The notes beneath the pieces are model-generated. The model saw only the letters and a program-made list of their open reading frames with translations. It had not been told where the DNA came from and did not search any database. Below are positions 9,917-19,426 of a stretch of DNA of 64,000 nucleotides, piece after piece. Position 1 is the stretch's first letter, and the number at the start of each line of letters is the position of its first letter. A program made the position numbers and the translations under genes. The DNA is taken from assembly GCF_037102585.1 (NCBI RefSeq), contig NW_027043821.1:558001-622000 (forward strand). Direction: 5' to 3'. This stretch comes from Saccharomycopsis crataegensis (taxonomy: Eukaryota; Ascomycota; Saccharomycetes; Ascoideales; Saccharomycopsidaceae).

Positions 9917-12251
9917 AATCATATTAGAGTGGTAGTTTTTTACAAATTTCATAGTTGTATTAATATTAATTGCTAACCGCACGCGTTCTTATTTGGTTTA
10001 TTTGATTTATTTTGTTTATTAGGTTTATTTTTTACTTGGATTTAATCATTCTATTGATTTTTATTATTTTTATCTTTATTATCCCCCCAGAATTCTTATG
10101 GTCACTACATTGAAAATACTTAGTATTTGAGATATAGTGCCAAAACCCCTCAACAAAGACCTCCATCTCAGTTCATGAAGCTCCTAGTGATGGGTAATTC
10201 ACTAGTGACTTCATCTCATATTTTCACATTGCACCTTTTTTCCTTAATAATCTTGATTGTTGAGTTTTTTACCGGTGATGTGATTAATTCTTAAAGCAAG
10301 GAGTGTGAGGTTGTGAGAAAGTTATAGTATTATACTTATCTATTAGAAAGACCGGCATGAAATGCCCGGCTTGCAAGTTATTTAGAACCTCTGTGACTCG
10401 TTAATATACAATTCATTCATTCATTCATTCATTCCGCACACACCGCTCTCTATGTTGTCTCACTTGTCATCGAATTTTTGATTTTGACCGTATTATCTTT
10501 TTATATTTTGGAATATAAATCATGGGAGGGTTGGTTATATTAGATTTTTTATGGATATTTGAAACTCCTCCTTCATTATAGGGCTTGATGGCGGGTATTG
10601 GGATCTTTATGCCTATTGAGAATGAATGAAATCAATTGAAGAATGAATGAAATCCATTGAAGAATTTTGATAAATTCATCATATATCAGTAGATATATAC
10701 AATTCTTGACATCATGAAAAATGATAGGTTACAACCATAATGCATGTTATATATTACTAAATCAAGAAAGAAGAAAGAAAGAAGTATTATAGGTTAAGGT
10801 TGGTTGATGAGAAAGAAGAAGAATGCGTATTATTATGCGCATAATGATTAATACCTTTCTGGTTCTATTTATATCTCAAAACAATGAGAATATTTTCTTC
10901 TTCTTGGTACTTTTCATGTCTCTCACCAATATTGACCAGTAGGGTAGTTGTCTCTCTTACACAGGTAGATCGAAAATTATTATCAACTGTACGTAGGTCA
11001 TGTCATAGAATATGTGGGAGCTGAATCTTGATCGTCTCATATATCCACCAGAACTAGAGTTTTAAAATTATCTATCTATCGATACTGGAAAAAAAAAAAA
11101 AGAAAAACAAACAAACAATCTATCAGTATTAGGGTAATGCCACCTACACTTCCATCAGAATGTATAATTATCCTAACAATAGACCACATAGCATTATGGC
11201 TCCAAAGTAACTACAAGATTGTAGGTATTGTATTCTCCATAGATGCGACTTAAGTGAAGATAAGATCCTGTTATCAAGTTATTGCATTACCGAAAAAAAA
11301 AAAAAACACAACAAATACTACACCAATTGAGAGGACTGAAAAAAACAACAACAACAACACAAAGATATCAAAATGAGAAGGACGGCAAAAGAAGCAAACA
11401 AATACGAGTGATAACAATAATACGAATGATAACAAATATACGAATAAAGCCAGTGTTTTCATACGTGATTGAAATTTCAAAAAAAAAAAAAAAAAAGAGA
11501 GCTCAATAATAACAAAGCCCAGGACATTGTTGTGGAGAGTTCAGGGAAAAAAAAAAGGTTTACAAACGTCAATTTAATTTAAATTAATTCATCAGAACTC
11601 ATTCAGTTGTTTCTGATGAGGAATCAAATAGTTTTTCGTAATAGTGAATACGCTACTTTTACCACAGGAATGTTAAAATTGTTCGCATTCACCTTTTTTT
11701 CTTTTCCAGTGTTCGACTAGTTAGTTGCTTTCTAAATTCCCTGTGTTATTTTGAGTCATTTCACTTACCTTTTTGGATCAACATTGCATGCAGCGTATAA
11801 GTACGAAATATGCCCTTTAATTAATTTTGTTTTCGAAGCCACCGCACTAAACGCTATTACAGAGAATGAAGTATAATTATTATAAAATATATATCAGATC
11901 TCCAGTCAATGGTTCAATTAAATTAAGTCAAAAAATCAAAAAATCAAAAAATCAAAAAAAAAAAACAAAAAACAATTCAACAGAAAAAGAAAAATCAAAG
12001 ATAAAAATGGAATAAAAAAAAAGGACTAACAGTCGATACAAAACTGATAAATGGTAACCAACAGAAAATAAAAGAGGGGTCAAAAATTGAAACACAATGA
12101 TAATAAAAAGAAAAAAATGCAATTCAGTTCCAATAATTTTTTTTTTTCAATTGAAAACAGAACAAAAATAGTACAACCAGACTCCCAAAAACCAAAAACT
12201 CATAACAATTAGCTACCAACGGTTTAACATTGGTTATGTTTTTCAACAAGC
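9917..12251. other. Gene-free 2.3-kb stretch behind the tRNA gene
   Basis: There is no credible coding frame. It holds an inverted repeat (CTAGTGA/TCACTAG, hairpin 10177-10212), a GC-rich imperfect hairpin CCGGCAT/ATGCCCGG near 10350-10370, an ATTC run at about 10409-10433, two near copies of GAATGAATGAAATC near 10620-10655 and poly-A tracts near 11090, 11290, 11470 and 11950. The segment 10745-10963 begins TGTTAT, ends TTACACA and on the minus strand has a TATAAATAG box. It could be a decayed solo LTR, but I see no target-site duplication and no second copy. Sequence upstream of a tRNA gene is where yeast retroelements usually insert. Confidence 0.5.
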
Positions 12252-14360
12252 TCAATTCTTGGAGTAGACCTCGTCCACCTTTTCCTGAACATCGGCCAAA
12301 ATCTTCTTTCTTTGCAACTTTTGGGCGCTGGTGACATACCCATTTTGTGGGGTCCATTCATAGTCAATCATAATAATTCCTGCTACCAATTCAATACCTG
12401 CCAAACCATCTTTCTTAGCTTGATTAATGAGATGTTTGTGCACCAACTTAATCAATTGTTCGTTATCGATAATCTTAGATAAATCGAATTCTGATGACGA
12501 AGAAATAACCTTATTCTCGATTGCAAATTTTTCCAAGGCATCAACGTTTGGTGAGATAATAGCAATTGGTTTGACTTTGGTTTGGTCAGCATAACAACAG
12601 ACATTACCAACAAGGGTGTTGGAACGATAGATACTTTCAATTTTTTCTAAAGCAATATATTCACCATTTAAAGTCTTGACCAAGTTCTTCTTTCTGTCAA
12701 TGACTCGCAATTGACCAGTGGCAGTCCATTCCCCAATGTCACCTGTTTGAAACCAGCCATCCTCAGTGACGGCTTTCTTAGTTTCCTCAGGGTTTTTGAA
12801 ATATTCCTTGAGTACTGGAGCCCCCTGGATCCAAATTTCACCTTGATCGTTTTTAGCAAAGTAGCCCAAATCTTCAACATCAACCAATTTCACCTTGATC
12901 GCAGCACTCAAACAGCCTGCAACACCGTATTCGAATCTTCTTGGTGATACAACGGTGGTGTTAGCCACGGTTTCAGTTAAACCGTACCCAATCAACATTG
13001 GAGCAATCAATACAGAAACGAATTCTTGGGTGTCTTTAGAAATCGGAGAACCCCCGTTCAACACTAATTTTAAGTCACCGCCAGTAGCTGCTTTAACCTT
13101 GTTGAATAATAAACGGTCCAAAATAGAAGAACCTGGGATGTGATAGTTGGTCATGAGCAATTTAGATTTATAAGCAGCCCAAAATATTTTTTGCACTGGG
13201 CCAGGCATGGCACTGATTTTACCAATGATGGCCTTCTTTATAGTTTCCCAGACTGCAGCAACCGCAACCATGATGGTTGGTTTGAAAGCCTTAAGATCGC
13301 CCTCGCTGTTACGCATCGATGTGTCGGTAAGGGTCTTGACACCTGCATAACCGAGAACACCACCCCAGTAAAGGATAATTAATTCAAACACCATTTCGAA
13401 AATATGGGCCAATGGCAAAAAGGCAATGACACGATCCTTATCATTGACTAGAGACCTGTCAACAATACCACTAACACCACCGATACCCGCAACAATGTTG
13501 GCGTGGGTAAGCACAACACCTTTTGGATCACCAGTAGAGCCAGAAGTGTACATGATACAAGCAGTATCTTCTGGTTTAGGGGCGTGTGTAGGAATAGAAG
13601 CTTCAGACTCTTCACCCAAAGCAATAACCTCGGAATAAGAGTAAAATTTGATATCTGGACGATGTTTAAGAATGGCTTCTTTTGCAGCCTTGGCTTCCTC
13701 ATAAATCTTGCCGCCATTTCTCTTGTCATTTGGATCGATGTTGTCGGAATGGATAATGAATCTAATTTTTTCGGCCTTTTGAAGAGGATTGATCAATTTT
13801 GGCAACAAGGCGTTATCGGTGAAAACACCGCTAGTTTCGGTTTGAACAAGCGAGAAAGTCAAACCGGCTTCTCCAAGAGTATCGTAGGCAGTAACGATTG
13901 GAATTGCTTGAGTGGTGGTGGCCATAAAGGTTTGCATCCATTTGGCAGAGGTGGAGGCAAAAATGTGTAATTTTTCTTCATTATCTGGTTTCAAGCCAAT
14001 CTTGACCAACCCTCTACCATACTCGTGGATCAACTTGTGTAATTGTTTTTTGGTCAAGTATTTATATGGCGATAATTCGAAATATTGCCAGGTTTTCTCG
14101 ACAGGAGTTTCTTTACCGTCAATAATTTTGGTGACGGTTTTTTTTTCTTCGTGGATATCAATTAGATCACGATAACCCATGACGTCTCTTTCTGGTTTTA
14201 TAGCTAGACATTCGGTGATGTATTCGTACAAAGTGGTACCAGACAAGCCGATTGGTCTGGACAACGGCAAATTGCCGCCTTTAATGACGCCATTAACTCT
14301 TGGGGCGGTTTCATTAGGTGAGGCAGCTTCACCGACGGGAATATTAACCAAAGATACCAT
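12252..14360 (-). CDS. FAA1: Long-chain fatty acyl-CoA synthetase (Faa1/Faa4 type)
   Basis: Activates long-chain fatty acids to acyl-CoA in two steps via acyl-AMP, using ATP and CoA. It supplies lipid synthesis, fatty-acid import and, indirectly, myristoyl-CoA for Nmt1, encoded elsewhere in this window. It has 702 residues, close to yeast Faa1/Faa4 (about 700). The ATP/AMP-binding P-loop YTSGSTGDPKGVVLTH starts at residue 271. It is followed by the AIVWET-like VAAVWETIKK block, the GYGLTET adenine-binding motif, and the fatty-acyl-CoA synthetase signature containing DGWFQTGDIGEW and RVIDRKKNLVKTLNGEYIAL. There is no peroxisomal targeting signal at the C-terminus (VYSKN), so the cytosolic/lipid-droplet Faa1/Faa4 role fits better than peroxisomal Faa2. 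I cannot separate Faa1 from Faa4. The start MVSLVNIPVG follows a pyrimidine/purine-rich leader. Confidence 0.95.
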   Translation of the reverse strand: MVSLVNIPVGEAASPNETAPRVNGVIKGGNLPLSRPIGLSGTTLYEYITECLAIKPERDVMGYRDLIDIHEEKKTVTKIIDGKETPVEKTWQYFELSPYKYLTKKQLHKLIHEYGRGLVKIGLKPDNEEKLHIFASTSAKWMQTFMATTTQAIPIVTAYDTLGEAGLTFSLVQTETSGVFTDNALLPKLINPLQKAEKIRFIIHSDNIDPNDKRNGGKIYEEAKAAKEAILKHRPDIKFYSYSEVIALGEESEASIPTHAPKPEDTACIMYTSGSTGDPKGVVLTHANIVAGIGGVSGIVDRSLVNDKDRVIAFLPLAHIFEMVFELIILYWGGVLGYAGVKTLTDTSMRNSEGDLKAFKPTIMVAVAAVWETIKKAIIGKISAMPGPVQKIFWAAYKSKLLMTNYHIPGSSILDRLLFNKVKAATGGDLKLVLNGGSPISKDTQEFVSVLIAPMLIGYGLTETVANTTVVSPRRFEYGVAGCLSAAIKVKLVDVEDLGYFAKNDQGEIWIQGAPVLKEYFKNPEETKKAVTEDGWFQTGDIGEWTATGQLRVIDRKKNLVKTLNGEYIALEKIESIYRSNTLVGNVCCYADQTKVKPIAIISPNVDALEKFAIENKVISSSSEFDLSKIIDNEQLIKLVHKHLINQAKKDGLAGIELVAGIIMIDYEWTPQNGYVTSAQKLQRKKILADVQEKVDEVYSKN

Positions 14361-15922
14361 TTTCTTTTCTGAGAGTTCTTTGGGTTAGTTGAAGATGGCA
14401 AAAAAGAAAAGAATAAGAGGAAGTATGGTAAAAAAGTGGGATGAGATGAGATGAAATAAAAATGTACAAACTTCTGTGGCCCAAAAAAAAATAGTTGGAA
14501 AGGAAGAAAAAAGTGAAGGAAAAAAAAAACAAAAAAAAGAAAAGACTGGGCGAAAAGTGGGGGGGTGGTTTTCCAAGAGTGTGGGTTAGTGGGTGAGAGT
14601 GGTTCACAATATGGAAAGACCAAAGATCAGAGACGCTTGGACTAGATAGTTAGATAGTTAGATAGTTAGATAGTTAGATAGATAGATAGACAGTAGTATG
14701 GTGGGTGGGGCAAGCAACAGAATAGATGATCATCGATCAATAAGGTTCGCCAAACAGAAAAAAACGACGGGATTGTCGCCACATCTTTTTTGTCCGCCGT
14801 TTTGTTGGTGCCGGGGGTGCTGGGCTTGTTTTGTTGGGGGTTTTTTCCTGCACATGACGACATTTCTGATTTGTTTTGTTTTGTTTGTTGTGCAAAATGG
14901 CGCGGGGAAGAGTGGTGGTGGTGATATATATATATATATATATAATACTGGATCGTGGAATATATGTGTGCATTACTAGCACACACCAATGCAATAAACA
15001 TATATCACCATCGCCTTCTCAGACGTTCACCCACCCCAACTGCGCGTGGTGTAAATTACCCACAACTGCCGGCACAACAAGGATCTATTGTAAAGGCACT
15101 CTACCTGCATTACCCACATTCAACGGTACACACCAGTGGATAGTCATAATAATAATAGCTTTCATGCTCAATGTTTAATGTCCCAAGTCTTGTCAGGAAG
15201 AAAGAGAAAATAAAGTTGGTTCATTCCCACCTGATCCAATCATCATCCTCAATGAAATAACCCCGGTGCAAAAAAAAAAAAAGAAATAAGAAAAAACAAC
15301 CGCCCCTCCTCTCCTCTCCTGGTATCACGAGTACGGGATAGTTATTGTTTGTAGAGTTGAACCGCCATACATTGACTTGTACTGGGAATTGGTAATCCTT
15401 GTCTACTGGAAAACTCTTTTTCCATTTTGGTATTTGGTATTTTCCCATATTTTATATACTTTTTTTTTTTTTTTTTTTTTCATTTTTTCATTTTTTCCCA
15501 TTTTCCCATTTTTGCCCCTTTCTCTTTGTGTGTGTTGTTCCCATCTTGTCTTCTTTTTGGCATATGATAGATAAGATAATTGTACTATAAAACTACAATA
15601 ATGTGCCGCTACCAAATGACTAGGTTGCAATCTCCAGGACAAAGAAGACATAGCCAAAAAGAGGATGGAAGAAGATAAGAGGTTCCACTTCCCACATCAT
15701 ATACAGAAGAACCTCTGGATCTTTTCAATATCAGTTGGCAGTTGGTGGTTGGTGACTGACCAGAAACTCCCTGTAGTGCGCATATCCATTTGTGGAGTTT
15801 TTCCCAAGATTTTTTCCCATTGAACGGGGACAAATTTTTTATATCGTAAACTCACTCACTCACGAGCACTTCAACTTACAACCCATCGATCGTCTCATCT
15901 CATTTTTTAGTGATTAACAGCA
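14361..15922. other. Divergent intergenic region, FAA1/COA6
   Basis: About 1.56 kb hold both promoters. Visible are A-rich tracts next to FAA1, a TAGATAGT repeat, an AT run at about 14922-14943, a T-rich block near 15462-15500 and a CTCCTCTCCTCTCCT stretch near 15305-15319. No RNA gene or convincing ORF is seen. Confidence 0.6.
14643..14690. repeat. (TAGATAGT)n / (TAGA)n microsatellite
   Basis: Four tandem copies of TAGATAGT run straight into a TAGA tetranucleotide run, about 48 bp in all, in the promoter region of the acyl-CoA synthetase gene. Confidence 0.95.
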
Positions 15923-16240
15923 ATGGCTTGGTTCGGCAGCTCATCAGAAGACAACGCAAAGGCCCCAACAAGATCAACAAGAAAACAATGCTGGGATAGT
16001 AGAGATAAATTCTTTGTTTGCTTAGATGGACTCAAGATCGATAACGCCTTGGATGATTCAAAACAACAAGAGATCAAGAAACACTGTGCTGCCCAGGAAA
16101 AATTATTCGAAAGAGATTGCGCCCATAGCTGGGTCAAATACTTCAAAGAACAACGGTTCTATGCCATCAAGAAGGAACGGTTCATAAAGGAAATGGAAGA
16201 ACAAGATGCCTCGCCACTTCCTCTCTCTGGTAAGAAGTGA
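15923..16240 (+). CDS. COA6: Cytochrome c oxidase assembly factor 6 (Coa6)
   Basis: Small twin-cysteine protein of the mitochondrial intermembrane space that helps copper delivery to Cox2 during complex IV assembly. It has 105 residues, the same size as fungal homologues. The hallmark cysteines are visible: Cys23 and Cys33 form a CX9C pair (within CWDSRDKFFVCLD), and Cys55 and Cys66 form a CX10C pair (CAAQEKLFERDC). The CX9C plus CX10C arrangement is specific to Coa6 compared with other twin-CX9C proteins. The W-x-S-R and HSWVKYF motifs are also typical. It has no cleavable presequence, as expected for a Mia40 substrate. The ATG at 15923 is the only sensible start. Confidence 0.95.
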   Translation: MAWFGSSSEDNAKAPTRSTRKQCWDSRDKFFVCLDGLKIDNALDDSKQQEIKKHCAAQEKLFERDCAHSWVKYFKEQRFYAIKKERFIKEMEEQDASPLPLSGKK

Positions 16241-16929
16241 AGTGATTAGATTAGGCTCGTTTTTTTTTATTTTTTTTGTTTTGTTTCCCTCTCAACTTTT
16301 GGTGGAATTGGCCCCAAAATTTGTACTATATCTAAAATCCCCTTTGTTTATAATCTCTCATCAATTGATAATAAATAACCCTGTATATTCCTATCATCAT
16401 AACAGTCGTACACGATGATAATTTTCTCACCGCAGAGAATATATAATCTTTGAGATATTAACTGGATAAAAGATACGACAAATGAGACAGCAGTATCATC
16501 TAAATCCATGGATGAACGCCACTGACATTACCTATAGTTAATTAACAACGCAAACCGTCGTCCTTTTTTTTTTTTTTTTTTCATTGGCTCTGCCAACAAT
16601 AATAACAGTTCATTTTCTCTAATTAAACAAGATAATACAAAACCTACAAAGCTTCCTTTCTTCTCATAGCCTTCTTCTCCAACAGCATTATCCTCCGCAA
16701 TAAAGAGGAATCCCCAAACAGTTAGTTGTTCATGTTGGGGCAGATCGCGTTGACGGGGTCACGTGTTTATTTTTTGTGCATATTTTTGGTAACAGCACAA
16801 CTTAATGGGAAACCCTCCCCCCCCCTCCCCCAAATTATCTTCCCGACAGCTTTATAAAATACAACACTCTTGACACGAGAACTAAGGTTTAAATAGCATA
16901 GAGAGAATCATTCTATAATTATTGCACCA
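16241..16929. other. Intergenic region, COA6/SRV2, with GTCACGTG site
   Basis: This is the 3' region of COA6 and the promoter of SRV2. A GTCACGTG (Cbf1-like E-box) lies at 16758-16765, about 165 bp upstream of the SRV2 ATG. T-rich tracts (16563-16581) and a C-run near 16818-16824 are also present. No gene is seen. Confidence 0.6.
16758..16765. promoter_or_regulatory. GTCACGTG (Cbf1-like) site upstream of SRV2
   Basis: This is an exact GTCACGTG octamer, the preferred Cbf1 binding sequence in yeasts. Similar sites lie upstream of SMD2 (22388-22395) and between NMT1 and the LRR-RING gene (47110-47117). Binding is inferred from sequence only. Confidence 0.5.
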
Positions 16930-18776
16930 ATGGCGGAAAAATCTTCAAGTTACAGCGTTCAAGGGTACAATTTTGTCACTCTTTTGAAGAGGTGAGTTCC
17001 TTTTTTTTTTGATGCTTAATGATTTATGGATCATTTTCACAAATGACAGAAAGTTGATCTGCAAAATGCTCTATTTTTTCTTTAGTGAACTTCGATGTTT
17101 TATCATTTAAAAGTTTACTGAGTAGTTTCACCTTCTATTCCCCAAATATTCTCTGTTTTGTTTCTCTTCTGAATTTATTCATTCTAACACATGTTTATAG
17201 ATTGGAAGCTGCCACTTCTAGATTGGAAGATATAACCATCTTCCAAGAACAATCTTCTAAGGCTCCTGAAGGGGAAAACCCTTCAGAAGTAAAAGAAATT
17301 GCCGGGGATGCTCCAGCCAATCTCCTTGCAACCACTACCAGTGGCTCACCACCACCACCACCACCACCTCCTCCTCCTGCCCCAGTTGAAGAAGAAGATC
17401 CAGTGGTCACTGGTTTCCAAACTTTCATAGACAAGTACCTTACTCCATTTGAAACCACATCGAAAAAAATTGACTCTGAATTGGGTGATATGGTCCATGA
17501 TTTGGTTGCGGGTTTTGCCGAAGAGAAGGACTTTTTGAAAATAGTTCTGTTATCTAAAATGACCCCACAAGAAAAATTGATCCCATATATCAAACCTACC
17601 CAGAAGAAAATCGAGTCGGTCATGTCATTCAAAGAACTGTACCGTGGCAAGCTCTCAAACCATGTCAACACCATCAATGAATACGTCCCAATTTTGGGAT
17701 GGATCGTGGTTCCATGCATGGGAGGCAACAACAAACCATTGTTGAGCCACATTGATGATTTCACCGACTCTGCCACCTTCTGGTCAAATAGAGTCATGAA
17801 GGAATTCAAAGATACTGACAAAACTCACGTGGAATGGGTGAAACAATTGCGTGACATTTCCACCGGGTTGAAAGAGTACATTAACGAATACCATCCTACC
17901 GGGTTGGCTTGGAACATCAAGGAAGGTGTGCCAATTGAAGATGCTGCAAAGAAATTATCTGAATTAAAATCTTCTCATCCTGCTGCCTCTGCTGCTGCTG
18001 CTGCTGCTGCTGGAGGCCCACCACCGCCACCACCTCCACCACCTCCGGCATCAGTGTTTGAAATTACTAAAGAAGCCGCTCCAGCTAGCGGAATGACTGC
18101 AGTTTTCTCTGCATTGAATCAAGGTACAGATATTACCAAGGGTTTAAGAAAAGTCGAAAAATCTGAAATGACCCACAAGAACCCAGAGCTCAGAAGAACC
18201 ACTTCCAACTCCAGTACCAGTAGTAAAAAGGCTCCTAAACCACCAAAGAAGCCATCATCTTTGTCCGGATCCAAGGTCAAGGCCAAATCACCACCAAAGA
18301 AAGAATTGGTCGACTCTAAGTGGTCGGTAGCCAACTTCGAAGATGATCATGAAATCGTTATTGAAGGTGAAATGGACCATCATGTGTTTATTGCTAAATG
18401 TACAAATTGTACCATTAAAATCGTTGGGAAGGTTAACGCCATTACGGTTTCTGAATGTTCTAAGGTTGGTATTTTAACCGAGTCGTTAATTTCCGGTATT
18501 GATTTTATTAAGACCAGCAAATTCCAGTTACAACCATTAGGGTTTGTTCCATTGATTAGCATCGACCAGAGTGAAGATGGGGAAATTTATTTGGGTAAGA
18601 ATACCTTAGACTCCCAAATTTTCACCAGTAAGACTACCAGTTTGAACGTTTATTGTGCCGATCCAGAAAATGATGAAGCCGATTTTACTGAAACTCCACT
18701 TGCTGAGCAGTTCGTTCATAATTTTGATAGAAAGACGGGAAAATTCGTTAGTTCTGTGGTTGAAGCTTCTGGTTGA
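16930..18776 (+). CDS. SRV2: Adenylyl cyclase-associated protein (CAP/Srv2), spliced
   Basis: Binds adenylyl cyclase and actin monomers, recycles cofilin-bound ADP-actin and links Ras-cAMP signalling to the cytoskeleton. Exons are 16930-16991 and 17201-18776, giving 545 residues (526 in S. cerevisiae). Exon 1 encodes MAEKSSSYSVQGYNFVTLLK, followed by the spliced LEAATSRLEDIT, which is the adenylyl-cyclase-binding N-terminus. The donor is GTGAGT and the acceptor TTTATAG follows a CTAAC motif by 12 nt. Two runs of ten prolines lie at about residues 71-80 and 294-303, the second after a poly-Ala tract. They would bind profilin and SH3 domains. The helical folded domain (about 95-270) contains the VPCMGGNNKP region. 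The C-terminal beta-helix CARP domain starts near KWSVANFEDDHEIVIEG and runs to the end, with the KCTNCTIKIVGKVNAITVSE segment. Confidence 0.95.
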
Positions 18777-19426
18777 AACAAGGTTAATTGGAGGTTAGAT
18801 ATACAGGTTTTATTTATTATTAACAATATTTTATATATTTTATAAACAATAAAAATTATTCTGGAAATTGGATAAGTCTCAAAGATCTTTGATGACGTTT
18901 TGTAAGGTTCTGAATCCTCAAGTGGGACATTACTTTTGATTTATTTTGAGTGAAGGTTTCTATTTTTAATAACAAATTAGAGAAATGAGGCTAATAATAA
19001 CCAATTGATCCCAGCTATTTTAAAATCTTTTTTTTTTTTTAAAAGAAATGTCAATAAATTGGAGAGACATAAGTTGTTATTCCCTTCCCTGCACGCAATC
19101 GCGAATGACATGGGCACATTTTTTTTTCATTTATTTTTCTTGAAGGGGGGAGGGGGAAGAAGCGAGCGTCCTAAGAAAAAAAAATAAAAATGAAGATTGT
19201 ATTCCAGCTGTCACTTTTCACGGCCAATAATTCTTGTTGTGTTTATCTCGTCAATTGAGGAACTCCTACTATTTCGCAAACCTATTAGAAGGCGATTGTT
19301 TGTTAGTTATATCAACTGCTTCCCAAAAGTACTCACTTTCACTTTCATTCCTTCTCCCCTTTTCTTTTTCCTGGGGTACGAATTTACGTTATCGCACTTT
19401 GAGGACTCGCTGAAAAGGGAAATAAA
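18777..19426. other. Intergenic region, SRV2/permease
   Basis: The 3' region of SRV2 and the promoter of the permease gene. Poly-T tracts lie at about 19028-19040 and 19119-19127, with a G-rich patch at about 19144-19157. Only chance ORFs are present. Confidence 0.6.

Noticed and set aside
12668-13970. Many frames of 70-155 codons overlapping the acyl-CoA synthetase
   Set aside because: They are shadows of the codon pattern of FAA1 on the other strand or in other frames.
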